This document shows positions 31,860-44,244 of a stretch of DNA of 64,000 nucleotides, one piece after another (the stretch's first letter is position 1; the number at the start of each line of letters is the position of its first letter). The notes under the pieces are model-generated. The model did no database searches. It saw nothing but the letters and a program-made list of their open reading frames with translations, and was not told the DNA's origin. A program made the translations under genes and the position numbers. Location of the stretch: assembly GCA_023935145.1 (NCBI GenBank), contig CM043700.1, positions 68,347,620 through 68,411,619 of the forward strand. Reading direction: 5' to 3'. This DNA comes from Bretschneidera sinensis (lineage: Eukaryota > Streptophyta > Magnoliopsida > Brassicales > Akaniaceae).

Positions 31860-33690
31860 GGGTGGCAAACCCTTAGTAAGCGGATCCGCAATCATAGAGT
31901 TTGTACTGATATGCTCGACACTTGAGAATTCTGAACTCTCTCTTTGACAACCAGAAACTTGATGTCAATATGCTTTGACCTCGACGAGCTTCGGTTGTTC
32001 TTGGAATACAACTCAACAGCCTTATTATCATAATAAATCGTTAATGGTCTATCAATACCATCAACCATGCGTAGCCCAGTGATAAAATTTTGCAGTCATA
32101 TTCCCTGATTTGATGCCTCATGGTAAGCTATGAACTCTGCCTCCATGGTGGAAGTAGCTACGAGTGACTGTTTCACACTCTTCCATGATATAGCTCCTCC
32201 AGCTAACATAAAGACATAGCTAAAAGTGGATCTCCTGCTATCGAGACACCCAACAAAATCGGAGTCTGAATACCCAACGATCTCCAAAAGATCTGATCTC
32301 TGATATCTGAGCATATAATCCTTCGTGCTCTGTAGATATCTCATAACCCGTTTAGCTGCTTTCCAATGATCCACGCCCGGGTTACTCAAATATTTGCCTA
32401 GCATTCCAACAATGTACGTAATGTCCGGTTGCATACATACTTGTGCATACATGAGACTTCCAACAGCTGAAGCATAGGGGCATTTCTCCATTTCATTCTT
32501 CTCAAGTTCATTTTTCGGACATTGGTGCAAATTGAACTTATCAACCTTTGCCACGGGTGTGTTTCCTGGTGCACAACCACTCATGCCAAATCTACTTAGC
32601 ACTTTATCAATATAAGCCTTCTGTGATAGTTCAAGTATACCTTTGGAACGATCTCTATGGATCTGTATACCCAAAACAAAGGATGTATCACCAAGATCTT
32701 TCATTTCAATTTTACTTGATAGAAATCTCTTGGTTTCATGCAATAGGCCTATATCATTGCTTGCTAGTAAAATATCGTCTACATATAGCACTAGGATAAT
32801 AAATTTGGTCCCACTAAACTTGAGATATATGCAGTGATCAACGGTGTTTTCCTTAAATCCAAAGGATGTAATCACCTGATCAAATTTCCGATACCATTGC
32901 CGGGATGTCTGTTTTAAGCCATAAATGGACTTCTTAAGCTTGCATACAAGATGCTTTGAATCTTTGGACTCAAAGTTCTCCGGTTGCACCATGTTTATTG
33001 TTTCTTCAATGTTTCCATTGAGAAACGTTGTTTTAATGTCCATTTGATGTAGCTCCAAATCATAGTGAGCTACAAGTGCCATAATGATTCTAAAGGAATC
33101 TTTCGTCGAAACCGGCAAAAAAGTCTCTTTATAATCAATGCCTTCCTTTTGAGTGAAATCTTTGGGGACTAGGTGGGCCTTATACCTTTCAATGTTTCCT
33201 TTCGAATCCCGTTTGGTTTTAAATATCCATATGCAACCAATCGGTTTCGCACTTTTGGGCAACTCTACTAAGTCCCAAACACCGTTGTCATCCATCGATT
33301 TCATCTCATCCTTTATGGCTTCAATCCACTTTTCAGAATTAGGACATTGTGCGACTTGACTAAAAGAAGTTGGATCCTCTTTCAGACCTATATCAAACTC
33401 ATGTTCTTGGAGATACACGACATAATCAGTTGAAATCGTGTTTCTCCTTTCTCTAGTGGATCTCCTTAATGGCATTTCCACTTGAGGTTGTTGAGCTACC
33501 TCTTGATGAACCTTAGGTGGTTCTTGATTTTGAGCGGGTGACAATTCAGGTTCGTCATCAATGCGTTGGATCTCTGGATTTGCATTTTGAATAACATCAG
33601 GTATGGATACCTGAACATTTTCAGTTGCAACAACAGGAATGTAAACACATTCCTCCTCAAAATTGACTTGCCTGAGTTGGTCTCTCCCAT
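31860..33690 (-). pseudogene. Element C reverse transcriptase and RNase H
   Basis: Minus strand. 33544-32096 is a 482-codon open stretch with the full RVT_2 domain: EAIKDEMKSMDDNGVWDLVE, MDIKTTFLNGNIEET, LKKSIYGLKQTSRQWYRKFD, the catalytic YVDD (near 32780) in LYVDDILLASND, and KDLGDTSFVLGIQIHRD. RNase H starts with GYSDSDFVGCLDSRRSTFSY and STMEAEFIAYHEA, then stops at 32096. The rest (DNKAVELYSKNN, ADPLTKGLP) continues in other frames to about 31860. Reverse transcription and RNase H are its roles when intact. Confidence 0.82.
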
Positions 33691-33814
33691 TTAACTCAAC
33701 ATCCTCAATGAACTTGGCATTGCCTGTTTTGAAAAAGGATCTATTAGAGGAATCATAAAATTTGAAACCCCTTGATCTTTTAGAGTATTCAACAAAATAG
33801 CAGCTAATGGTCCT

Positions 33815-34789
33815 TCAGTCTAGCTTCTTCTCATTTGGCTTATAAGGCCGAGCCTCAGCTAGACATCCCCAAACATGAAAATGCCTAATGCTAGGCTTTT
33901 TGTCTGTCCATAACTCGTATGGGGTTTTAGCTACTGCTTTACTTGGAACTCTGTTCAGGATGTAAACTGCAGTCTTGATGACTTCACCCCAAAGTAATTC
34001 TAGCAAAGAAGAATGATTAATCATACTTCTTACCATATCCTTTAAGGTTCAGTTTCGTCTCTCAGCTACACAATTTTGACTAGGAGTCCCTGGCATGGTG
34101 TATTGAGGAATGATCCCATATTCCATCAAAAATTTGGCGAAGGGTCCGGGACATTGTTCACCTGATCCATCATATCTACCGTAGTATTCTCCTCCACGGT
34201 CAGATTTAACAGCCTTAATTTTCTTGCGTAATTGATTTTCAACTTCGGCTTTAAAATTCTTGAACACGGCTATAGATTGAGACTTCTCGTGAATTAAATA
34301 AAGATAGCCATACCTGGAGTAGTCATCTAAGAAAGTGATAAAATATTTTTGTCCATTCTAAGAAGCTGTAGGGAATGGACCACAAATATCCGTATGTATC
34401 AATTCTAAGACACTATTACTCCTATTAGCACCTTTATTTTTAACATTTGTTTGTTTTCCCTTAATGCACTCAATGCAGACTTCAAAATCTGACAAATCTA
34501 AGGGATCAAGAATTCCTTCTGACACAAGTCTTTGAATCATTTGTTTAGAAATATGTCATAAACGCTTGTGCCATAACATTAATGAATTCTCATTTGTTAA
34601 TCTACACTTAATACCAACATTACTGGTATGCAGGGATTCGTTTTCTTTGGTGGCAATCATACCCAATTTATATAAATTATCAATTAAAGAACCAGTACTA
34701 AACAAATTTGAATTCTGAAATAAACTAAACTTTCTATTTCCAAATGAACAAGAAAAACCTAATTTGTCCAAAAATGAAATAGAAACCAA
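33815..34789 (-). pseudogene. Element C integrase
   Basis: Minus strand, in pieces. 34556-34789 is the gag-pre-integrase region ending LMLWHKRL. 34358-34540 has CIECIKGKQTN and HTDICGP (zinc site and first Asp). 34049-34267 has SDRGGEYYG (second Asp) and PSQNCVAERRN (Glu; the usual Gly is Cys). 33815-34036 holds [20 protein letters not shown]. Stops near 34555, 34357 and 34048 inactivate it. Confidence 0.78.
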
Positions 34790-34792
34790 ATT

Positions 34793-35887
34793 TCATCTAA
34801 AAGACGGTACATAAAAAGTCTCATCCAAATCCAAATTACAACCAGATTCTAATTGTAATCTAAATAAACAAATTGCCTCCACAGGAGCTCTTTCGCCATT
34901 TCCTATATAGATGAATCTTTCACCATCAGTTGGCGTTCGGCTCCTTATGCACCCCTGCATAGAAACACTTATGTGAGTAATTGCACCTGTATCTATCCAC
35001 CAAGTGTTCTTAGGTACTAAGGCCAAATTAACTTTTGAACAAACAAAGTTTAGAAGTTTACCCTTCTTCTCACGCCAGGTCACATACTTGGCATATTTTG
35101 TGCAGTCTTTCTTCACATGACCAGCTTTGTGGCAAAAGAAATAAGTTATACCTTTATCTTGTTTCTGTTGTCCCTTGTGGTGTGAATTTCCAGACTCTGC
35201 AGTTTCCTTTCCTTTAATTTTCCTCTTTCTTTTCTTGTTGGAACTGGGGTCCTGATAAGTTGATGCTAAGTGAGCACTTTCAACCTTTTCATGATTAAGT
35301 CTCTCTTCCTCTTGTACACATTGAGCAATTAGCTCATTCAAAGTCCATTTCTCTTTTTGAGTATTGTAACTGATTTTGAAAGGACTAAATTGTGTAGGAA
35401 GAGAGGTCAAGACTAAGTGCACCAGAATGTCTTCTGGCAATTCCAATTTGAATGTCTTTAGTCTTGTCACAAGGTTTGACATCTCCATGATATACTCTCT
35501 TATATTCCCCTTCCCTTTGTACCGCATTGAGACAAGCTTAGTCAAGATGGTGCTTGTCTCGACCTTTTCGTTTGCAGCGAATCGGTTAGCTATTTGGGAG
35601 AGGAATTTCTCAACATCATTTTCATCAGGAATAGAACCCCTGATGGTATCCAGAATCGAGTGCCTCATAATCATTAGGCTCATACGGTTTGTTCGCTCCC
35701 ACTTTTCATATACAACCTTTTGCTCAGCAGTACTATCGCTGGTCAAAGGTGCGAGGCGATCGACCCTCAATGCATAGTCTAATTCTATGCACCCCAGCAC
35801 GATCATAACATGATCTTTCCACTTCTTGAAATTCGTGTCGTTAAGCACGGGAATGCTGTTGATGTTAGCAGAAATCGATGTTGCTAT
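34793..35887 (-). pseudogene. Element C gag and protease
   Basis: Minus strand, over 350 open codons. Gag words are NFKKWKDHVM near the start and NRFAANEKVETSTILTKLVS; a Lys-rich stretch leads into a zinc-knuckle-like FFCHKAGHVKKDC. The protease begins WWIDTGAITHIS with a D-T-G active site. The frame runs upstream of the valine codon at 35848 to ATAGCAACATCG at 35887, where the expected ATG appears to have become ATA, with a TAG two codons further up. Loss of the start codon is the main visible damage to gag. Confidence 0.75.
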
Positions 35888-37334
35888 AAACTAGAACAAA
35901 AGCTCACTGTTAATAACAACTCATGTATATATGAATCAAAACAAAACTGTATACATATATACATGCATGTGGGCCCATAACAAGATACCTAGCACAACAT
36001 TAATATTTAGTCTTTGGACAGAAATATCAACTTGTAAGTGGTATCTCAAACATAGTTCATGAATATTGACAACCCAACCTGCCAAATAATGTTCCTTTCT
36101 TTGGACCGACACATCGTTCGCATGACAACCTTTATTTGTCACATATTCACAACTATTTTAATCTATTAACAATGAAAAAATAACCGTCCTTTGGGCCGAT
36201 TATTTTCACATATTAATAGCATGTTTACGTGTCTTAAAATAAATAAATTTACATATTAGAGATTGCTTTGGCAACATAATACTTCAATTCATTCATCAAA
36301 AAACATTAAACATAAAATTCGGAACAAAATCCTTAAATTCTGAATACACAAATCAAGACTGTTAAAATTCTGATTCCTAAAAGACAATCAAACAAACAGC
36401 AGCTTTAAGGCTACATTCTCTTTCCAAGATTCTGAAATCTGGAGTTCATAAATCATGGAATTTAAAATCTTTAAATCTAAAGATTTAAGTTTCACAGTGT
36501 ATCATGGAGACATAATTCTTGTTCCCTTTTCAAATATCTTTAGATTCTTCAAAACTGGATTTTTCATTGACTGTAATCAACTTTCTTACTTTTTTATTCA
36601 TAATACTTCAGTTTTTCTGACTTTCTTAGCAAGCACTTATATAGACATCACTGAATGATGAAATATATTCCACTTCAAGTAAAACTATGTCCTAACAATG
36701 TCCTGATTAGTAAAATACAATTAACCATCCAGCAACTTAACACAAGAAAGCATGTAATATACAATCAACAATGTCTTGGTTGACAAAACTACAAAGCTAT
36801 ACCTCAATTCTGCCCCATTTTCAATTTTCATACACATTTATTTTTCTCCAAATAAGATATCAAAATAGAGAAAGAAAAAGAACCTCTTTTCTGTATAACG
36901 TGAATATGTGCATTTTTTTTAAGCTGTCACTGTTATTCACAGCAGCCAAACTCCAATTAAATTACATAAAGGAGTACAACACAAAATAAAATCAAGCAAT
37001 ACCCAAACATAAAATTTTTAATGATGGTTTTTTTTCTTTCTAAAACCATCATAGAATGTATATTAATTAAAAAAGGGAGCAAATATATATTTAACTGGCA
37101 GTCACAAAAATAAACAAAAAAGGTAATATGGATAATAAATTCCCTTTTGATTCCTAAGAAAACAGAAGAACAGCAAGGTTTTTAATTAGACATTCATCAA
37201 GCTTCTCGCCAGCAACTTAACAAGATTTAAATCTCAGACATGGATTTATAGCAATTTTTTTCCTAAACATGCTTTATGGGAGAAAATTCAAGAAACTCAA
37301 TTTTCACATGAATCTCAACAACTTAACATGAAAG
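35888..37334 (-). other. Leader of element C without recognised gene
   Basis: About 1.45 kb between the primer site and gag. AT-rich, with an imperfect repeat of TTTGGACNGA-like words (36010-36190) and no supported ORF. Confidence 0.5.
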
Positions 37335-37346
37335 GCTCTAATACCA
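37335..37346 (-). other. Primer binding site of element C
   Basis: Minus strand TGGTATTAGAGC, the Met-tRNA complement with one change, two bases from the 5' LTR. Confidence 0.8.
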
Positions 37347-37348
37347 CT

Positions 37349-37872
37349 TGTTAGATTTTAATCTTGATACTAATACACATAATCATCAACAATACAAACA
37401 AGATCTCATGTTAAACTTATCAAGAATTCATATATATATATATTGAGAAGATGAGTAAGAAAAAGGAACTGGAATCCATTGCAAGCAAGTTTCCTTGGGT
37501 TTATCTTCTAAGACTACAGGGAGAACCACCTTTGGTATGGGAACCAATATACTGAATGTTAGTGGGGAGGGAGAAGAACTGTCTGTTTCAATAAAATTTT
37601 AACACACACTAAACACCCTCCCCTGATGTCTATTTATATCTCTGTGCCTTAGGGACCATAATCCTAATAGCTACCTCACACATGTGCATTGGGTCTTTGG
37701 CCCATTAACAAAGACCCATACTACATCGGGCTTCTACACATAAGGTGGCCCATACTAAAGAACCTTGATACTTTGGAGACCCATAAAAATTATATCACTT
37801 AATTGGGTCCTTTATTAGATAACGGGTTTACATGTACAATGTTATAACATATCTGAACCCAAAATTCCAACA
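37349..37872 (-). repeat. 5' LTR of element C
   Basis: 524 bp, matching 30844-31387; its outer end is fixed by the TTAAA duplication. Confidence 0.88.
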
Positions 37873-38783
37873 TTAAAAACTTGGATGACAATAATCTCAA
37901 GGCTATAGAGATATGTGTTCTCTTTAATTACCTTGAAATTATGCCATATATGGAGTGAGTGCTTAACTTATTTTTAAATCTAATGTATTCTCTTAGCATA
38001 TATGCATATATTATACACTAATTAATTCATCATCGTCATTGTTGAAGACAATATGATGAGTCTTTGAGGAGTGAGCACCTGGGCATAACTAAAGAACAAA
38101 TTGGGAAGCTTCGTGAAAAGAACTTTGCAAAATGAATTTGTGATCTTATAACTCTTACCACATGATATATTATAAATATTGTTAGTATATATTATTATAT
38201 ATTAATGTATTCATATTTAATAAGTATAATTAAATTATATATTTTAATTATAGGTCACCAAAGATAAAATAAATGACAATCGAATCCGAGGGATAAGAGT
38301 TGGCCCAATAAAGCGTGTGAAGTGGCATCTCGGATATTATGTCAATGGATACAAGTTTCACGCCCATGAGTTTGGACAACATAAAAAAAAATGAATAGTG
38401 GTATGCTTGTGAAAGGTAATTCTTACGATGAATATGAATGTGACTTCTACGGGATGTTGACAGAAGTTACAGAGCTTCAATATATGGGGATTAATAACAT
38501 TGTTGTATTGCTCAAATGTGATTGGTTTGATTATGAGAATGGATTTCAAATAGACCGGCAAGGTCTTATAAATAGTAAGTATAAATCAAGGCTAAACTCA
38601 TATGAACCATTTGTTATGGCATTACAAGCAATACAAGTGTACTACTACATTTACCCTTCCAATAAGAAAGAAAGAAATGATTGGTGGGTAGTGTGTAAAA
38701 CGAAAGCTAGGCGCAATGTAGAATTCCTTTTGTATGAAGATCCATATGATGATATAATGCTTATAGTTGCAGATTATTTCTAA
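37873..38783 (+). pseudogene. CACTA DUF4216-like region
   Basis: Plus strand. 37878-37950 (CVLFNYLEIMPYME) completes the DUF4218 part; 38041-38130 and 38260-38390 (YYVNGYKFHAHEFGQHKK) lead into an open stretch at 38391-38783 that starts MNSGMLVKGNSYDEYECDFYG and includes VVLLKCDWFDYENG and SYEPFVMALQAIQVYY. These are conserved words of the DUF4216 domain found in the second half of plant CACTA proteins. A stop just before 38391 separates it from its N-terminal part. Confidence 0.75.
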
Positions 38784-38879
38784 GAGGATGAACCATTGGT
38801 TCCAAACATCACCTCCTTTAACTCTCCATCCAAACCAATCCTGTCAAAACCTGTATGTCCCTACAAATATTGATAGGAA

Positions 38880-41079
38880 AGACATGATCACATTTAGTAA
38901 TGATAATGATGATGTTCTCCATCAAATAAATAATAAACTAAAAACCTTAGTCGTTAACAAAGAAAATGGAGAAACTTCTACCGAAAACATTAATATAATA
39001 GACCAAGACATTATAACTAAGATAGAAGATTCATTTAAAGAAAATGATAATCAATCAAACAACATTAATAAAATATTTAGGAGAAATTGTAAAAATCTTC
39101 CCCTTCCAAGAACAAGGAATTATTACCCTAGACCAACACCTCTTGACCTTCAATACGAAGATAAGGCTAACAATACTCAAGCTAAATATGACAATAGTTT
39201 CATCACTAAGTGGAATATTGATGGGCAGAGCAAACAACAAATTTTAAAAGTACTCCAAGAAATGACTATGGTAGCTATTGCTTATAGAACAAAAACTAAA
39301 AAATACCGACAAGAAAATAGTCTCCTTATTAATTACAGGGTTTACTGGTACATTAAAGGGATGGTGAGATAATTGCCTATCCAATCAAGAAAGATTAGCA
39401 ATAACTAATGCAACTCATAACTACAATGAAAGTTATACTGATCAAACTATTGGTCAACTCATTACTACAGCAATGACCAGCGAAGTTGCAATTCAAACAC
39501 TGATCTTAACCATAACAAAACATTTTGTAGGAGATCCTGAAAGATTTCAGGAAAGAATTTCTGAAGTTATATCAAACCTTACATGTCCAACACTTCAAGA
39601 TTTTAGATGGTGCAAAGATGTATTTCTCTCAAAGGTTTTCACATGAAAAGATTTTGATAATTCTTTCTAGAAAGAGAAATTCATTTCTGGATTATCAAGC
39701 TTATTTGCTGAAAAAGTAAGGATAAGAATCAGAGATCTAAACAATGGTTCAGTCCCTTATAGGATCCTTACCTATGGAGATATAATAAATTAAATTAATA
39801 TTGAAGGGTTGACTATATGCCCTAACCTCAAACTCAAATCCAAAATAAAATCTGAATTACATCAAAGTAGAAAAGAATTAAGATAATTCTATAGTCAATA
39901 TGGTTATGAGACTATCAGATCTCCTTCTTCTATAAATAAGAAGAAAAGAAAGTTTTTTAAACATAAAAGATTTAATAAATATTTTATGCCAAAATCCCAA
40001 TAAAAAAGAAAAACCTTCAAAAAAAATCAAACAAGACCCAAGTTGCTTCTAAAGCATGTTTCAAATGTGGAAAACTTGGACATTAGACAAAGAATTATAG
40101 AGTAAAACAAAAAATCGATGATTTAGAAATAGATAATTCTTTAAAAAAAACAATTATGGAAATTAATGATAAATGATTCTCAGTCTGACAATGATGATAA
40201 TCATTCAGATTTTGATGAACTCATTTATACCATTCAATAGGATAGCAATTCTGATTATTCTTCATATTCACCTTGCGAATGCAATGAGGGATTGTATTAT
40301 TGAAATCCAAAAATATGATTAACTCTCAAAAAAAATTTCTTCTTGATATCATCGATAAGATTGATGATCCTATAACTAAGAAGGAGTACTTGATCAAATT
40401 AAAAGAATTAATCATAGAAGAAAACAAATCAAGAACACCTAAACCATACAATCTTAGCAAGATGTTTGAAGTAGGATTTCAAAAACCTAAGGTTGCAACA
40501 ATTCAAGACTTACAAATGGAAGTCAATCTATTTAAAACCCAAATTAAAGAACTATAAAAGGACAACATACAAATTAAAGCAAAACTTGTCAACCTAGAAA
40601 TTGACAATATAAGAGAATCAATACAAACACAAATAGATGATCAAAATCACAATAATGAGTTAAAAAGACCCTCTAGTCCTTTAAATCTTATTAATATTAA
40701 CATTGATCCAAAAGATAGTTTTATTCATTCAATAGAAAGGATACACCTACATAAATGGTATATCCGCGTTTCTGTTGTTATAAATAAAGAATATCATCTT
40801 AATACAACATCACTTGTGGATTTTGGTGCTGCCCAAAATTACATCAAAGAAGGATTAATACCCACAAAGTATTATGAAAAAACTACTGAACATTTAAGCA
40901 CTGCCAGTGGTTCAAAGTTGAACATTGAATACAAAATAACAAATTCCTATATATGCAACCAAGGATATTGTCTTAAAGCACATTTCATCCTTGACAAAAA
41001 TATTCATCAAAATATTATTCTAGGGACTCCATTCTTGACTCAAATATATCCCTTTATTGTGGATCATTTTGGGATTTAG
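38880..41079 (+). pseudogene. Gag/protease-like retroelement or pararetrovirus-like relic
   Basis: Plus-strand fragments. 38880-39372 and broken pieces to about 39980 look like a capsid/gag-type protein (YYPRPTPLDLQY near 39120, WNIDGQSKQQIL near 39210). A zinc knuckle at 40057-40098 reads CFKCGKLGH, then a stop, with Tyr where the last Cys should be. 40300-40557 is a Lys/Glu-rich stretch. 40816-41079 is retropepsin-like, with VDFGAAQN at the active site (usual D-S/T-G) and IILGTPFL. No polymerase or LTR is attached. I cannot decide between an endogenous plant pararetrovirus and an LTR element. It is too damaged to be functional. Confidence 0.55.
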
Positions 41080-41120
41080 ACCAATCTTCTAGGACATCAA
41101 TTATTCTTTCAGTTTTTACG

Positions 41121-42280
41121 GGCAAAAGTGTAAAATACTTGTCTAATGGACGAGGCAGGGTATCTTCACGTCCTTTTGGTCGAATTTGATAAGTGGGAAC
41201 AAACAGAATCCATTTCAGATCATTGGTTATCAATCGTGTGGGTTTTCGAGCCAAAAAATTCATAACTTAGCGATTTTAAAAGCAAAAGTGTAAAATACTT
41301 GTCTAATGGATGAGGCGGGGTTACCATCATATTCTTTTGGTTTAATGTGACTAGTAGAAACAAACGGAATCCATTTTAGATCATCGGTAACCAACCATGT
41401 TGGTTTTCGGGCCAAAAAAATATAACTCGGCGGTTTTAAGGGAAAAGTGTAAAATACTTGTCTAATGGATGATACGGGGTCACTGTCACATTCTTTTGGT
41501 TGAATGTGATTAGTGAAAAAAATGGGATCCTTTTTGGATCATTGGTTACCAACTGTATGGGTTTTCGGGTAAAAAGCAAAAGTATAAAATACTTGTCTAA
41601 TGGAGGGGGTGGGGTTACTGTCATGTTCATTTAGTCAAATGCAACTAGTATGAACAAATAGTATCCATTTCTGATCACTGGTTACCAACCGTGTGGGTTT
41701 CCGGGCAAAAAAATTCATAACTTAACGATTTTAAAGGAAAAAGTGTAAAATACTTGTATACTAGATGACACTAGTGGGAATAAATGGTATCCATTTCGAA
41801 TCATGGGTTACCAATCGTATGGGGTTTCGAGCCAAAAAAATTTCATAACTTAGCAGTTTTAAAGGCAAAAGTGTAAAATATTGGTCTAATAGATGAGACA
41901 GGGTTACTGTCATGTCCATTTGGTTGAATGTGACTAGTGGGAACAAACATAATCCATTTCGGATCATCGGTTACTAATCGTGTGGGTTTTTAGGCCAAAA
42001 AAATTCATAACTTAGCAGTTTTAATGGCAAAAGTATAAAATACTTGTCTAATGTATAAGACGGGGTTACCATCACATCTGTTTGGTCGAATGTGACTAAT
42101 GGAAACAAACGGAATCCAATTCGGATTACTGATTATCAACTATGTGGGTTTTTAGGCCAAAAAATCAATAACTTAGCGGTTTTAAGGGTAAATACTTGTT
42201 TAATAGACGAGGCGGGGTTACCGTCACATCCATTTGGTCGAATGTGATTAGTGGGAACAAACGGAATCCATTTCGGATAG
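41121..42280. repeat. ~160-bp tandem array inside the CACTA element
   Basis: About eight units begin with GGCAAAAGTGTAAAATACTTG near 41121, 41281, 41440, 41575, 41736, 41864, 42026 and 42187. Most steps are 159-162 bp; two units are shortened (about 128-135 bp). Each unit contains GGGAACAAACGGAATCCATTTCGGATC and GTGTGGGTTTTCGGGCC in varied form. Open frames across the array are by-products. Confidence 0.88.
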
Positions 42281-42586
42281 CTAGTTTCGGTTTTGGTTTA
42301 CGAATATTTTAACTATTATATATAAAATGAATATATATTTGATCATGTAATTTGTTTTGATGTTGAGCATTTGGACGATAATGGAACGGACCTTGCTGAC
42401 CCATAATTTGATTTTGAGATAATGTTATATTTATTTTATGTAATTGTATTGTTGAATGAGTTTTAATTTGTATTTTTAAATAATATTTTATTAATTTACA
42501 GAATATTTGTACTTTCGAATCTTTTTTATTTTTATTTTAAAATGCATTTCTAATAAGTTTAAACAGAAAAAAATAAAAATAAAAAA

Positions 42587-43010
42587 ACATTATTATCGAG
42601 GGAATTTTCCCTCGGTAACAATAATTTTTTGAAAATAATTATTATTGAGGGATAGCATTCCCTTGGTAATAATAATTTTTTTTAAATATTTACTTTTTCA
42701 TAAACTTATTATCACTGAAGGAAAATTATTTTTTTAAAATTATTATTACCGAAGGAAAATTCTCTCAGTATTAATTAATTTTTTAATATATTTTCGTAAA
42801 CCTAAGGAAAAATTTAATTTTTCTAAAACATTATCACTGATGGAAATTCTATTGGTAATATCCATCAGTGATAACTTTTCACTGAGGGATTTTTAGTTCC
42901 TCGGTGAAAAAAGTTATTTGCGATGAGAGTATCACCGAGGGTGTCATCACCGAGGGATTTGGACCTATTACTAACAAAGTCTATCAATAATAACCCTTTT
43001 CCATGTAGTG
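42587..43010. repeat. Right subterminal repeats and terminal inverted repeat of CACTA
   Basis: About ten copies of CCGAGGGA/CCCTCGGT, often paired head to head (for example 42598-42624 and 42880-42912), then the terminus CACTACATGGAAAAGGG (minus strand) ending at 43010. Such arrays are the known binding sites for the CACTA TNPA-type protein. Confidence 0.82.
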
Positions 43011-43604
43011 TTGCAGCCTCGCGATCAACTTTTTTTTTTTAAAATGTTTTTCTTTTTTATTTTCATTAAAAAATAAGCCACCAAATAATTATAAAAAGGA
43101 AACATAAATCAGTTTTTTTTTTCTTTTGTTGATGGTATTAATTAATTTGATTATGATGGAGGTGTAATTTGATCATTTGTAAATCATATTTTTATTTGTG
43201 CAATCTAAACCTATCAATATCATATTTCCATTATTTCTTTTAAACATAAGGAATGTTTAACAGTTTGGAGGGAAAGTAACCAAAAGATGTGAACGGAGAA
43301 GAAAGGGAGAAAGTGGATGGGTAAATATCCTCTTGTTTAAATGTTTAAAAATAAAGAAAAGAAATGATACAATATTCTTTATTATTTTGCTCTCACTAAT
43401 AACCAATATTAGAAAAATAAGAGTGCAATTTTCAATAAAGTGAAGAAAAAAATCTTAGAAGAAGTGGACTCCCTTTCAAAATTCTTAAAATTTTAGGGAA
43501 GTAAAAAAGAAAAAAAAAAGGTTTGGAAGGAATTGAGGGTACTTGTTCCCCAAATTTCCTTTCCTTTAATTTAAGAATCTTGCTACCAAAATAATAGATG
43601 TTTC
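43011..43604. other. AT-rich spacer, nothing recognised
   Basis: Poly-A, poly-T and AG-rich runs; no supported gene or repeat family. Confidence 0.5.
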
Positions 43605-43771
43605 TGTTAATGTATTATATGGGTTTAGTTAGTTTAGTCCCACATTGGTTATGTATAGTTTTGCCTCTCCTATTGGCTTGTATAAATAGGATAGCTCCCT
43701 TATAAGTAAATCACACCATTCAATACAATTCTCTTTTTTGTATTGTCTAACTTCCTCTCTTAAAATCAACA
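43605..43771 (+). repeat. 5' LTR of element D
   Basis: 167 bp, TGTTAATG...AAAATCAACA, with a TATAAATA box near 43681. Confidence 0.9.
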
Positions 43772-43784
43772 TGGTATCAGATCC
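43772..43784 (+). other. Primer binding site of element D
   Basis: TGGTATCAGATCC directly after the LTR, complementary to the initiator Met-tRNA 3' end with slight change. Confidence 0.85.
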
Positions 43785-44244
43785 TTAATGGTTCTTGGTA
43801 TATTAAGAGTTGAGTATGCTATGTGATTGCCACTATTAGTGGATCCTTCACATCAAAAAAACTTCTAGTATATTATTTTCATACTTGTCGGGTCATCATT
43901 ATAGTCGAACTCTCATTCTCCATCGACCTCATCTCTGTTGCCTCTCCTGTTTCAGACACACTGCTGCCATGTCAGCCCTAAAAGCCATATCAACGCCACA
44001 TCACCCGTTGATTGCCACATCATCAGTTGACCACTACATCACTGGTTTCTTGGAGGTACTTCTCTTTGACTAGTTCAGGCATTTTTCGACCGGTTTTCTG
44101 AAAAGTTGGACCGGTTCTTAAGGTTTTTCAACATTTTGATTCTACTTCCGGCGTTTGTTTTGTGATTTGAGGCTCACAGAACATACTTCCTTTTATATTT
44201 TTTTTTGGTGGTTTCTATAATGGTTCACCTTCCTTTTAGCACCT

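Larger units (their letters stand above)
30844..37872 (-). mobile_element. C: Ty1/copia element inserted in the CACTA element, TSD TTAAA
   Basis: A complete minus-strand copia element of about 7.0 kb, flanked by the perfect duplication TTAAA (30839-30843 and 37873-37877). LTRs are 30844-31387 (3') and 37349-37872 (5'). The primer site, gag, protease, integrase, RT and RNase H follow copia order, with a ~1.45-kb leader between the primer site and gag. Gag and RT are long open stretches, so it is among the better preserved elements here, but stops split integrase and RNase H. Confidence 0.88.
26097..43010 (+). mobile_element. CACTA (En/Spm-type) DNA transposon with nested insertions
   Basis: Both ends carry subterminal repeats built on CCCTCGGT/ACCGAGGG (26103-26215 and 42587-43010). 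The right end is CACTACATGGAAAAGGG on the minus strand, ending at 43010. Between them lie a TNP2-type transposase pseudogene, DUF4218- and DUF4216-like remnants and long non-coding arrays, as in plant CACTA elements. Copia element C (30844-37872) splits the DUF4218 part. A matching terminal CACTA inverted repeat is not clear on the left (the CACTAAGGG at 26103 fits a subterminal unit better), so the left tip may be lost. All coding parts are broken. Confidence 0.8.

Noticed and set aside
40999..41967. Minus-strand ORFs of 64-69 codons with alike sequence
   Set aside because: They are frames of the 160-bp tandem array and carry no independent support.
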